Assembly: GCA_041753075.1 (NCBI GenBank)
Contig: JBGSVE010000007.1
Location: 1 to 64,000, forward strand
DNA: 64,000 nucleotides
Direction: 5' to 3'
DNA from: UBA6163 sp041753075
GTDB taxonomy: Bacteria > Planctomycetota > Planctomycetia > Pirellulales > Pirellulaceae
Shown here: positions 18,102 to 26,590 of the stretch, one piece after another
Numbering within the stretch: position 1 is the first letter of the stretch
Layout: each line of letters starts with the position of its first letter
Notes under the pieces: model-generated
Seen by the model: only the letters and a program-made list of their open reading frames with translations
Databases searched by the model: none
What the model was told of the DNA's origin: nothing
Translations under genes and position numbers: made by a program

Positions 18102-18198
18102 ACAAAATGCGTCAGGTTCCGGTTTTTGAGGCCTTCGTTTACAATCGACAGCGATTCACTTGCCCAACAATTAACCGAGCCCAGGTCGCGCCGCGCTG

Positions 18199-19308
18199 AT
18201 GCGTTTTCCTAAACCGTGGACCAAAAAGCGTGGCAAACGGATGCTCGGCGGTACGCTTGCGGGCGTTGTCGGCGAGTCAATTTTCTACGCCGGATTGTTT
18301 CTCGCCGGTGTGTTCGGATTCGCATTGATGTTGTTCCAACGGTTCGGCGACTCGTCGCTGGCGGTTGCCAATGCAATCTCGGCGGCAGCACCCGAGGCGT
18401 TTCCCGGAGCGGCGGCGGCGACGGGCGAAGCGTCCCGCAGCGGCCTGGGGTTTTGGATTGTCGTGATCCTGTCGCTGGCGCTGATCGTAGTCGGCGGGTT
18501 GTCGATGACCCTGAGATTACTAAGTGTCGGAGCCAGTGATGAGCGGCGTCGAGCATTGGCGACGCGGGCTGCGGCAATTGAGTTTGGCCCGGTCAATCGG
18601 CTGGATGAACAATCACCACCGTCGGTGCCCGAGGGACGCGGCGTCACCGACAGCCCCGGAATGCGTTTGGCCTACCGGCTGGCGTCTGAGGGTTCTATGG
18701 CCCGTCATGCGATCGCCGCCGCAGCAATGTCTTTGCTTTGGAACGCGGTCTGGTTTGTATTGCTAGCGGTGGTAGTTTCGGGGTTCTTCAGCGGCCAGCC
18801 ACGTTGGGTTTTGACGTTTTTGTTGCTGCCGTTCGCGGGGATTGGTATGTGGGCGTTTCGTTATTTTCTCGATGCGTTGCGGCGAACTGCAGGCGTGGGG
18901 GCGACGATTGTCGAGATCAGTCATCACCCACTTTTTCCGGGTGAAGAATATGAATTATTCGTTTCGCAATCGGGCAGGTTGAGTTTGCGGCGCTTGCGGG
19001 TTGAGCTGATTTGTGAAGAGGAAACGATGTATCGCCAAGGTACAGATGTGCGAATCGATCGGCACATTGCAATGACGAAAATTTTGCACTCCGAACGGGA
19101 TGTCACCATTGACCCGCATCGCCCATGGGAACAGAATCTACCGCTCGAGCTCCCAGCCGACGCGATGCATTCATTTCGTTCTGCTCATAATGCTGTTTGC
19201 TGGAAAATCACTGTCAGTGGAGAAGCGCGTCCTTGGCCATCGTTCTGCCTAAACTTTCCCGTTTTCGTACACCCGCCCGGTCAGCGACCGAGTCGACTCC
19301 CGCGTTGA
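18199..19308 (+). CDS. Membrane protein with C-terminal beta-rich (possibly arrestin-like) domain
   Basis: 369 residues. Two hydrophobic segments in the first third (ESIFYAGLFLAGVFGFALMLF, FWIVVILSLALIVVGGLSM) and two more in the middle (AVWFVLLAVVVSGFF, WVLTFLLLPFAGIGMWAF) frame an intervening soluble part. The last 140 residues are beta-rich (PLFPGEEYELFVSQSGRL, LRVELICEEETMYRQGT) and resemble sorting-type arrestin folds in pattern only. No family could be named. The next gene starts within its stop codon, which suggests a coupled pair. Confidence 0.65.
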   Translation: MRFPKPWTKKRGKRMLGGTLAGVVGESIFYAGLFLAGVFGFALMLFQRFGDSSLAVANAISAAAPEAFPGAAAATGEASRSGLGFWIVVILSLALIVVGGLSMTLRLLSVGASDERRRALATRAAAIEFGPVNRLDEQSPPSVPEGRGVTDSPGMRLAYRLASEGSMARHAIAAAAMSLLWNAVWFVLLAVVVSGFFSGQPRWVLTFLLLPFAGIGMWAFRYFLDALRRTAGVGATIVEISHHPLFPGEEYELFVSQSGRLSLRRLRVELICEEETMYRQGTDVRIDRHIAMTKILHSERDVTIDPHRPWEQNLPLELPADAMHSFRSAHNAVCWKITVSGEARPWPSFCLNFPVFVHPPGQRPSRLPR

Positions 19309-19676
19309 CCGTCGAATTGTGCCGTGACGATGGGTGTTATGTCGCGAATCAATCGCTCGAAGCAACTTGGCGCGTCGGGCGGACGGTGGCCACCGAATTG
19401 GAAAGCATCGAAGCGTCGGTGTTGTGGTTCACCGAAGGCAAGGGTGACGAAGACTTGCACGTCCATCATTTCCAGCGCTGGCACGACGGCCATCTTGCCG
19501 AACTCGACTTGGGTGCCTCGCACCGGATTCAATGTCTGTTACCAGCCAGCCCGCTCAGCTATGCGGGCACTCTGATTCGCATCGGTTGGTGTGTTCGCGT
19601 TCGCATGTTTCGCAAAGGCAATCGTGAGTGCGTGGCGCAGCAACCGTTTTTTATGGTTACTCATCCGGTGCGTTAG
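19305..19676 (+). CDS. Small beta-rich protein coupled to the preceding membrane protein
   Basis: A TTG at 19305 overlaps the upstream TGA (TTGA), giving 123 residues beginning TVELCRDDGCYV. The open frame itself extends back to 19197, so an earlier TTG (19233) is possible. Its pattern (SLEATWRVGRT, IEASVLWFTEGKGDEDLHVHHF, CVRVRMFRKG) mirrors the beta-rich tail of the preceding protein and may be a second arrestin-like lobe. No signal peptide or membrane segment was seen. Function unknown. Confidence 0.6.
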   Translation: MTVELCRDDGCYVANQSLEATWRVGRTVATELESIEASVLWFTEGKGDEDLHVHHFQRWHDGHLAELDLGASHRIQCLLPASPLSYAGTLIRIGWCVRVRMFRKGNRECVAQQPFFMVTHPVR

Positions 19677-19705
19677 TGCTTTATTACCACTCTAATTTAG
19701 TGATT

Positions 19706-19768
19706 GTGAGCGGAATAGCGATAGCCACCGCGACCCGAACTACCGGCGGTTAGCGCCGGTTCGCTCAC
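19706..19768. repeat. Imperfect palindrome, family 1, copy 3 (diverged, 63 bp)
   Basis: GTGAGCGGAATAGCGATAGC on the left, GGTTAGCGCCGGTTCGCTCAC on the right (in parts). It keeps both ends and the TAGC/TAGCG cores but has lost about five bases and several pairings, so it looks like an older copy. It lies 29 bases after a stop and just before the P-loop gene. Confidence 0.8.
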
Positions 19769-19778
19769 TTGACGAACC

Positions 19779-20459
19779 TTGATCACCGTGAACCCGTTTT
19801 CGACTTGTCATGTCCGCCCCGAGAGCAGCCAATATCGCTTTGCCCTTGATGTGGCAAACAACGCGTTGGCGTTGAGCGACTTTGCCACAAGCTTCGCTTC
19901 CCATTTGCGAACCCAGCGGCGGCTGGCGATCGTCGGCCCACATGGCAGCGGCAAAACGACACTGCTGCGGTCGCTGGAACCGTCGCTGCTCCGTGAATAC
20001 GAAACGCTCGCGTCGTTGAGGTTGTCGTCAAGCGATCGATGCCCGCGAAGAACACTTGGGCGCTGGCTCGACGAACAATTGCTTTCATTGCCGAACCCAG
20101 CCGCGTCGACATGTTTGATCGTCGATGGACTGGAGCAACTGGGTTGGCTCAGCCGCCGGTTGGCATTGTCGCGAATCGCCAAACGACCTGGCACCGTGTT
20201 GATCGTGACCAGCCACCAGCCGCTCGCAGCGATCCGAACTGCTTGGACGACTACCTGGAATCACGAGTTGGCGCGGGCGTTGACGCGAGAGAAGATCAGC
20301 CACTGCGACGATTCGATCCAACGCGATTTGATCGCGTCGTATGACAAACAACTCGCCGCATCGGGTGCGTCCCCGAACTTGCGCGACGTGTGGTTCAGTC
20401 TTTATGACCGATACGAAATTCTGCGGCGTAAAACAATATGCGCTCGTACTAGTGATTAA
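19779..20459 (+). CDS. P-loop ATPase, unknown role
   Basis: 226 residues if TTG 19779 is used; GTG 19788 (three residues shorter) is equally possible. The Walker A motif GPHGSGKTT is near residues 53-61. A Walker B-like strand CLIVDGLEQL follows about 50 residues later, then a sensor-like strand VLIVTSHQP. The layout resembles a stripped-down AAA/ABC-like nucleotide-binding domain, but no ABC signature (LSGGQ) was seen. It follows the arrestin-like pair on the same strand and could serve it. Function not assigned. Confidence 0.65.
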   Translation: MITVNPFSTCHVRPESSQYRFALDVANNALALSDFATSFASHLRTQRRLAIVGPHGSGKTTLLRSLEPSLLREYETLASLRLSSSDRCPRRTLGRWLDEQLLSLPNPAASTCLIVDGLEQLGWLSRRLALSRIAKRPGTVLIVTSHQPLAAIRTAWTTTWNHELARALTREKISHCDDSIQRDLIASYDKQLAASGASPNLRDVWFSLYDRYEILRRKTICARTSD

Positions 20460-20472
20460 TTGGGACGAGACG

Positions 20473-20538
20473 ATTGTAGTACGGTTGTCCCCAACGGTTT
20501 GAGATCGCCTAAACGGTTGAGGACAACCGTTCTAAAAT
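20473..20538. repeat. Inverted repeat of family 2
   Basis: Left arm ATTGTAGTACGGTTGTCC at 20473-20490; right arm GGACAACCGTTCTAAAAT at 20521-20538, pairing at 16 of 18 positions around a 30-base spacer that itself contains AACGGTTTGAG and AAACGGTTGA. It lies between two convergent genes, 14 bases past the ATPase stop. It could form a bidirectional terminator hairpin, and the right arm ends in AAAATTTTA, a weak T-tract in either direction. Confidence 0.7.
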
Positions 20539-20570
20539 TTTACTGACCCGAAATTTGAGCTGCGACGCTG

Positions 20571-20756
20571 CTAACCGTTAACGTTCGGGCGAGCCGAAGC
20601 GGTGTTATGGAAATCGGGCTGGTAGCGCCGATATTCAATGAACATCGCGATCACGGCAATCAGCATGAACAACATGCTCAGCAGTAACATAATGGTATAG
20701 ATATTCGCCGGCTGCTTGCGCGGACGATCACTCGATGGCTGTGTCGACACGGTCAC
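20571..20756 (-). CDS. Small single-pass membrane protein
   Basis: 61 residues: a polar basic N-terminus (SSDRPRKQPANIYT), one strongly hydrophobic helix (IMLLLSMLFMLIAVIAMFI) and a short polar tail. GTG 20756 or the second GTG at 20750, which has GAGGG five bases upstream, is the start. The gene overlaps the 3' end of the coiled-coil gene by about 29 bases, so the two are probably coupled. Function unknown. Confidence 0.6.
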   Translation of the reverse strand: MTVSTQPSSDRPRKQPANIYTIMLLLSMLFMLIAVIAMFIEYRRYQPDFHNTASARPNVNG

Positions 20757-21567
20757 CCTCTTGAATCACACCTTCGCTGTAGTCCGCCAAAATTTGGCCT
20801 ACCGAACGATCCGGTTCGGTTCTCAACACTTTCACCTTGGCAATATAGCGACCACTGCGGGTCACATCGAGCAAGTGTCCGTTCCTCAGGCCGTCGTCAA
20901 AGCCGATCGACAGTTCGACCATCTTGCGACCACGATCGATCACCAGCACCGTGCCATTGCGATCCGGTGGTGCACCGTTGAGCGGTTCGTTGATATCGAT
21001 GCCCTTGAGATCAACCACTTCTTTGTAGCGCCGGACCTGGGTCATCAATTGATCATTGCGGTTAGTTTGTTCTTGTACGATTCCCCGCAAGCGATTCATC
21101 TGGTCGACCAATTCCAACGTCTCGGCAAACAACGAGTCGCGGTCTTCTTGTTCTTTGCGAATTTGTTCGCGCAGCTTGCGGGTTTCTTCGGTCAGGCGTT
21201 GTAATTCTTCGGCGCGGCTGCGATCGACCTGGGACAATTCGGTGCTCTTGGCTTCGAGCTGGGCAACGGTCGCTTCGCTTTTGCTGAGCAATTGTTCGAG
21301 TTGGTCGAGTTGGGTTTGAAGAGCGGCCAGCGCGGTGCGGCGCGAAGCTTGTTCGCGGTCCAGGGCAAGCTGGGTGCGTTCGCGAGCGTCGCGCAGTTGT
21401 TGATTGGATTGTTCAACCGTCTCGATTCGTTTCTTCAGCCCGGTATCAGGATTCAGCACCACGTCGCGCCAATTGCGGTGCGATGCGTTGGCGACCAATG
21501 CCAATACCATGAACACGATGCTCAAAAAGCACGTGAAGGCCAAAAACCATTTGCCCAGTAGTGTCAT
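20728..21567 (-). CDS. Membrane-anchored coiled-coil protein
   Basis: 279 residues. An N-terminal helix (WFLAFTCFLSIVFMVLALVA) anchors the protein. Residues about 45-170 form a long charged coiled coil rich in Glu, Gln, Arg and Leu. The C-terminal 90 residues are globular and beta-rich (GTVLVIDRGRKMVELSIGFDDGLRNGHLLDV read in parts), resembling FlgT/OB-like domains found in planctomycete coiled-coil proteins. It may act as a scaffold or a cell-envelope spacer. Coupled with the 61-residue membrane protein. Confidence 0.7.
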   Translation of the reverse strand: MTLLGKWFLAFTCFLSIVFMVLALVANASHRNWRDVVLNPDTGLKKRIETVEQSNQQLRDARERTQLALDREQASRRTALAALQTQLDQLEQLLSKSEATVAQLEAKSTELSQVDRSRAEELQRLTEETRKLREQIRKEQEDRDSLFAETLELVDQMNRLRGIVQEQTNRNDQLMTQVRRYKEVVDLKGIDINEPLNGAPPDRNGTVLVIDRGRKMVELSIGFDDGLRNGHLLDVTRSGRYIAKVKVLRTEPDRSVGQILADYSEGVIQEGDRVDTAIE

Positions 21568-21924
21568 TGCGTTTGATTCTCGGTCGAACAGGAGCCAAGC
21601 AGACTAGCGAAACCGGTTGTCGTGAATTGCCGTCGGACAGCCCGCTGGGTGGCAATTGATAAGCGCCTCGGGGCCATCGCTCACGACTGTCAAAAGTATA
21701 GTTGCCGACCAAAAGATCTGTCAAAGAAATTTGGCCCTGCTTCAGTTTCCTTATTCGGACTACCCGTCACAACCCAATCGGCTATCCGTAATCGGTTCAC
21801 TTTGCCCTGTCATTTGTACTGATTTCCCAGGCCGCCGTAACCTAGGCTTGCCGCAACAAGCTTTTCTCGCGCCGCGGCCAACGACGCTCGGCGACCTGAT
21901 TTTTTACGACAGTTGAGTAGTAAC
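21568..21924. other. Intergenic region between divergent genes
   Basis: 357 bases between the coiled-coil gene and the cytochrome gene, which are transcribed apart, so both promoters should be here. No convincing open frame, repeat copy, RNA gene or recognisable operator was seen. Short frames that cross it have no ribosome site or family-like sequence. Confidence 0.6.
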
Positions 21925-23073
21925 ATGATCCGCTCAATCACCGCAGCACTTGCCAATCGCGACGAATTTCAGCCCGCCGAACGCCGCGCACTCCGCTGGA
22001 TCGCCTTGGCCACGATGCTGGGAAGTTGTGCTGCGGCACTGACCGGCACGGCCGCCGAACACGAACAAAACCCGCCGGTTGCTGCCGCCGCCGATCCGGT
22101 GCTAGTCGTTGGCAACGCCGCGTGCGTCAAATGCCACGCATCGGAACAGGCGGTCTGGTCAGCAACGCCGCACGCGCGAACGTTCGATGAATTGCATCGA
22201 CGCCCCGAGGCTGCACAAATCGCGGCCAAACTCGGCGTCGCCTCGGTCAAACACGGCGACCGCTGCGTCGCTTGTCATTACACCCAACAAGTTGCCGGCG
22301 ACCCCAATGCCGTCACCACGGTCTCGCGCTCCAGCACACCCGCCAACGCTAACTTTCACTCGATCGCCGGCGTCGCTTGCGAATCGTGCCACGGTGCGGC
22401 CAAGAATTGGCTCGAAGTACACCACGATTACGGCTCGCCATCGGCAACGCGTTTGACCGAATCGGCGGCGCATCGTAGGGACCGAATCACCCGCAGTGTG
22501 GCGCTCGGGATGCGGAATCCACATAACGTTTACCTGGTTGCCCAAAGCTGTTATCGCTGTCACACCACCGGCAACGAAACGCTTGTCAATGTCGGCGGTC
22601 ACTCGGCCGGTAGCCTCGATTTCGAATTCGTATCCTGGAGCCAAGGAACCGTTCACCACAATTTTGTGAATAGCGATGGCAAGCAGAACCAGGCCAGCTC
22701 ACCGGAGCGATTGCGGTTCATGTTTTTGGCCGGTGTGATTGCCGACACCGAAGCGTCGCTGCGGGCGCTGGCAACGGCAACCGTGAAAGAGACCTATGCG
22801 ATGACCGTGGCCAAGCGCGCCGCGCGAGCCGGTTCACGCTTGCGCAGCGTCGCCGAAAAGATCGACGATCCGCGCCTGGCACAAGCCGTTGCCGTGTTTG
22901 ACGCTGTGGCGATCAAATTGAACAATGGCCCACAGCTTGAATCGGGGGCGAATGAGTTGGCGATGATCGGCTGGGAGTTGGCCGATGCCGAGACGAACGA
23001 AGCGGGAGCAGCGCTGCGCGCCAAATTGCCCGCGCTCGATCCATTCATTCCCGCACGCCAGACTTGGAAGTAG
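21925..23073 (+). CDS. Secreted four-heme c-type cytochrome (cytochrome c554-like)
   Basis: Exported multiheme electron carrier. The N-terminus (WIALATMLGSCAAALTGTAAE) is a signal peptide after a ~25-residue basic lead. Four CxxCH heme-attachment motifs are present: CVKCH (67-71), CVACH (114-118), CESCH (152-156) and CYRCH (209-213). Their spacing and the GxxCVKCHxSEQxxW start match the cytochrome c554/c' domain (PF13435). The C-terminal 150 residues are heme-free and helical. ATG 21925 is used in preference to TTG 21913. No reductase or oxidase partner is adjacent, so the donor and acceptor are unknown. Confidence 0.85.
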   Translation: MIRSITAALANRDEFQPAERRALRWIALATMLGSCAAALTGTAAEHEQNPPVAAAADPVLVVGNAACVKCHASEQAVWSATPHARTFDELHRRPEAAQIAAKLGVASVKHGDRCVACHYTQQVAGDPNAVTTVSRSSTPANANFHSIAGVACESCHGAAKNWLEVHHDYGSPSATRLTESAAHRRDRITRSVALGMRNPHNVYLVAQSCYRCHTTGNETLVNVGGHSAGSLDFEFVSWSQGTVHHNFVNSDGKQNQASSPERLRFMFLAGVIADTEASLRALATATVKETYAMTVAKRAARAGSRLRSVAEKIDDPRLAQAVAVFDAVAIKLNNGPQLESGANELAMIGWELADAETNEAGAALRAKLPALDPFIPARQTWK

Positions 23074-23079
23074 CGTTAG

Positions 23080-23913
23080 CTATTGGCCGATGGAATTGAT
23101 GGCGTCGGGGAACCGAAAATACGTATGGTCGGCACTGTGCATCCGCGTATTCTTGTCATCGTGAACGCTCGACCAAATCGATTGGTCCTTAAACGACAGA
23201 TAGATCTCATGATCAGTCATGCGGATCGGTGCCAATCGCCATTTCCAAATGCCTTGAATGCGATGCGCTTCCACCAGCAACATCAGCTCCGGATCGGCAC
23301 CGGCGTCGCCAAGCATTGAAAACAACGCTCCCGCTCGGTCGGGGCTGTTGTAAGTTGTCAACTCCTTCGGCATAAGTCGCAACTGCCATCGCTTCTGTTC
23401 CGCATCAATCGTGTGGGCGGTAACAAAACGAGTGAGCTGCCGGATCGTCAGCATTCGTCGCTGCGGATTCTCAGGCACCTCAGTGCTCCCGGCGAGTTCG
23501 ATAAACTCAATTCCTTTCACTGGCTTCCAAGCCTGCGTTGCTCGCGTATTAGTCGAATCAAGGACTGACTCGGAAAGCGAATGCAGCTCGTGAACAATCC
23601 GTTGTTGCGTGGGATTGAGTTGCCAAGGAAAGGAAAACAAGGTTGCCAAGGCGGCGGGCACCTCACCGTCATCCCAAAGAAACAGGTGCCCAATTTGGCC
23701 GCCGGCTCGCCGCGGATTCGTCCACACCATCACTGGCTGCTCCCTGAGCACAAACTGTCGCTGGTGCGTCGCATCCGCGTACAGGTCGTATTGTTTTGCG
23801 GCCTCGAGATGAATCGGCAACATCGTGTCCGCTGACACGGTTTGCCCGCGCGCCGGATTCGCTGCAGCAAGCCAGGTCAATGCAACCACACAAAGCAAAA
23901 ATCGTTGCGTCAA
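23080..23913 (-). CDS. Secreted protein of unknown function
   Basis: 277 residues. TTG 23913 is supported by GGAGA about six bases upstream and by the signal peptide that follows (TQRFLLCVVALTWLAAANPARG). The mature part has no recognised motif. Phrases such as IHLEAAKQYDLYADATHQRQF and GHLFLWDDGEVPAALATLF suggest a globular periplasmic protein seen widely in Planctomycetes. The stop is six bases from the convergent cytochrome stop, so the two genes share a minimal 3' junction. Confidence 0.7.
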   Translation of the reverse strand: MTQRFLLCVVALTWLAAANPARGQTVSADTMLPIHLEAAKQYDLYADATHQRQFVLREQPVMVWTNPRRAGGQIGHLFLWDDGEVPAALATLFSFPWQLNPTQQRIVHELHSLSESVLDSTNTRATQAWKPVKGIEFIELAGSTEVPENPQRRMLTIRQLTRFVTAHTIDAEQKRWQLRLMPKELTTYNSPDRAGALFSMLGDAGADPELMLLVEAHRIQGIWKWRLAPIRMTDHEIYLSFKDQSIWSSVHDDKNTRMHSADHTYFRFPDAINSIGQ

Positions 23914-24150
23914 GGTGTTCTCCGATTAGGCCAAGGGTTCGCCAGCGACTGGATTTTAGACACATTGTCTGTGTCGGTCAATTCGCCCCGGCGGCCTTTT
24001 CGACGGAGTGAAGCGGGAGCGAGTTTGCGATCTGTTTGTGTAGCTTGAAACCGAAGTATCCGTCGGTCAAGCCGATGGGATTACGACGAACTAGGTTACA
24101 ATGATGCTCCCGACCAAACTATTTCCCGCCAACGTATCAAGTTAATTTCG

Positions 24151-26436
24151 ATGATGAGTCCTTTCCGCTGTTCCTGCTTTGGTTGGCCATTACTTTCTGT
24201 TTTGACGACGACGTTGATCTGCCTCGTCAGCAACGCCGATGACGCAACTGAAACGCCACCCGAAGCGGGACACAGTGCTCACGGTGAGGCGTTCGACGAC
24301 GGACCGCGCCAAGCGGCTCGGTTGTTGAGCGGTCTGGCCAAGATCACGTTTCCTACCGCTGCGAAGAATTCTCAGGCGCAGGCGTTCGTTGAACAAGGTG
24401 TCGCGCAACTTCATGGCTTTTGGTATTTCGAGGCGGAACGTTCTTTTCGACAAGCAGCGGCGATTGAACCTGAGTTGGCAATTGCCTACTGGGGCTGCGC
24501 GATGGCCAACATCGAAAACTCCAAACGCGCGATCGGGTTTATTGGCGAGGCGAAGAAACGCTGCGGCGCGCCGACGACCGGCCGCGAGAAATTGTATATC
24601 GAAGCTCTGGATCGATATTCAACCGCCCGCGACAAGGCGCAGGAGTCAACCGACGACAAGAAAAAAGAAGCCCAGCAACAGGCGCATCAACGTTACATCG
24701 CGGACCTCGAAAAAATCATTGACGACTTCCCCAACGACAACGAAGCGAAAGCGTTCTTGGTCTTACAACTGTGGCTCGCCGATCAAGATGGCTTGAAGAT
24801 GCCCAGTCGCTATGCCGTCAGCGCCTTGCTCGATGGCATCTTCGCATCACAACCGCTGCACCCGGCGCATCATTATCGAATCCACCTGTGGGATAAACAA
24901 CGTCCCAAGAACGCCCTTGATTCGGCTGCCAAGTCCGGTCCCGCCATGCCCGGTGTCGCTCACATGTGGCACATGCCCGGCCATACCTACTCAAAGTTGT
25001 TCCGCTACGACGACGCCGCCTGGCAACAGGAAGCCGCAGCGCGTGTCGATCATGCCTTCATGATCGACACCCGGCTGATTCCTGACCAGATTCATAACTT
25101 CGCCCACAACCATGAGTGGATGATCCGCAATTGGCTCAACCTGGGACGAGTGCAAGACGCGATCCGACATTCCAAGTACTTAATCAGCCTGCCACAACAC
25201 CCAAAATACAATACCCATAAGAAAGGTAGTTTTCATTTTGGACGTGAGCGATTGCTGCAAACCCTGACATCGTTTTCCTTATGGCCACAATTGATCGAAG
25301 AGGCGTCTGGGCCGTTTCTGTCAACGATCGACAATGAAGCAGCTAACCAAGAACGCAATGCTTGGTTGGCGGTGGCCTACGTTATGGAAGCAAACAGGGC
25401 GGAAGGTCAGAGCCGTCTGCGGGCGTTGCGTCGGAAGAAAATCGAATGCGAAACTCGGTTGCTCGATGCCGAGGAGCAATTGGCCACGGGAGATACCGAT
25501 AAAACATTGACCGACTCGATTAAGGAGTCAAAGCAGCAGATCAAGCATTTTCAATCACAATTGGCGCGCGTCCAGGCTGCGGCTGCGACCATGCGTGGTG
25601 ACAAAGAATCGTTGGCACGAACCGCCAAGACCGCAAAACTCGATTCCGTCATGCTGGCCCAGTGGCAAGTCATTGCAAAAGATTTGGAGGGCGCGCAGAA
25701 AACAGCCGAATTGGCGGTCAAAGCAAAACGCGGCGAGGTGTTGCCGCTGGCTGTCTTGATCGACATTTTATGGCGACAAGACAAGCATGACGAAGCGTTG
25801 AAACGCTTTAGCGAACTGCGAAAAATCGCCCACGTCGCGGATCTCGACACGCCCGTGCTGACTCGCTTAGCCGCGGTCGCCGGAGCTGCCAAAGTGAGCG
25901 GGGATTGGCGAATTGCCAAGAAGATGTCCAGCGACGTTGGCGAGCGACCGGATTGGAAGGCGCTCGGGCCAGAGTTTTGGCATGCCGGTGCCGCCCCTAC
26001 GTTTGACGTCGAAGCCACCGACGGCAGCATTTTCACGAGTAATGACTTGGGTAGCAAACCGCGTTTGGTGTTTTTCTATCTCGGCTTTGGTTGCCTGCAC
26101 TGCATCGAGCAATTGAAAGCATTTTCACCATTGGTTGAGCAGTTTCGCGCACTTGGCATTGAGGCAATCGCGATCAGCAACGAGGATCTGAAAACATTAA
26201 AATTGGGCATCGAAAATTTTCCCGACCCGATCCCAATTCCCTTATATGCCGACTCGCAACAAGCCGCCTTCAAAGCGTTTCGCTGTTGGGATGATTTTGA
26301 AGCCGCGCCGCTGCATGGAACTTATTTATTAGATGCTCAAGGCCAAATTCGCTGGCAAGACATCGGCCCCGAGCCATTCAACGATGCAAAGTTCTTGCTA
26401 ACTGAAGCCGAACGTTTATTAGCGCTGCCCGATTGA
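24151..26436 (+). CDS. TPR-type helical repeat protein fused to a C-terminal thioredoxin-like (AhpC/TSA) domain
   Basis: 761 residues. A signal-like N-terminus (WPLLSVLTTTLICLVSNA) is followed by about 580 residues of mostly helical repeats (for example GFWYFEAERSFRQAAAIEPELAIAYWGCAMA in parts, a clear TPR unit). A charged coiled-coil stretch lies near residues 420-480. The last 150 residues form an AhpC/TSA-like thioredoxin fold, with VFFYLGFGCLHCIEQL carrying a CxxC redox pair (CLHC). This arrangement suggests an exported thiol oxidoreductase delivered by TPR interactions. The start may be ATG 24151 or 24154. Confidence 0.8.
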   Translation: MMSPFRCSCFGWPLLSVLTTTLICLVSNADDATETPPEAGHSAHGEAFDDGPRQAARLLSGLAKITFPTAAKNSQAQAFVEQGVAQLHGFWYFEAERSFRQAAAIEPELAIAYWGCAMANIENSKRAIGFIGEAKKRCGAPTTGREKLYIEALDRYSTARDKAQESTDDKKKEAQQQAHQRYIADLEKIIDDFPNDNEAKAFLVLQLWLADQDGLKMPSRYAVSALLDGIFASQPLHPAHHYRIHLWDKQRPKNALDSAAKSGPAMPGVAHMWHMPGHTYSKLFRYDDAAWQQEAAARVDHAFMIDTRLIPDQIHNFAHNHEWMIRNWLNLGRVQDAIRHSKYLISLPQHPKYNTHKKGSFHFGRERLLQTLTSFSLWPQLIEEASGPFLSTIDNEAANQERNAWLAVAYVMEANRAEGQSRLRALRRKKIECETRLLDAEEQLATGDTDKTLTDSIKESKQQIKHFQSQLARVQAAAATMRGDKESLARTAKTAKLDSVMLAQWQVIAKDLEGAQKTAELAVKAKRGEVLPLAVLIDILWRQDKHDEALKRFSELRKIAHVADLDTPVLTRLAAVAGAAKVSGDWRIAKKMSSDVGERPDWKALGPEFWHAGAAPTFDVEATDGSIFTSNDLGSKPRLVFFYLGFGCLHCIEQLKAFSPLVEQFRALGIEAIAISNEDLKTLKLGIENFPDPIPIPLYADSQQAAFKAFRCWDDFEAAPLHGTYLLDAQGQIRWQDIGPEPFNDAKFLLTEAERLLALPD

Positions 26437-26590
26437 TTACGGCTGGGAACTTCATTTGGTGCAATCCATCTTCCGATTGCGCCTTCCGAGCAGAAAGTGT
26501 ACGGCATCGAACAAAGTTATCTTGCCTGATCGATGTGAACAAAGGTTCGGCAATAGCTGACTTAGTCGCCTAAGCAGTGCGAAAGGCGAA

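Noticed and set aside
23914..24150. Small inverted repeat GACACATTGTCTGTGTC near 23960 as an operator
   Set aside because: Short, isolated and not repeated elsewhere; its placement between two divergent genes is suggestive but insufficient.
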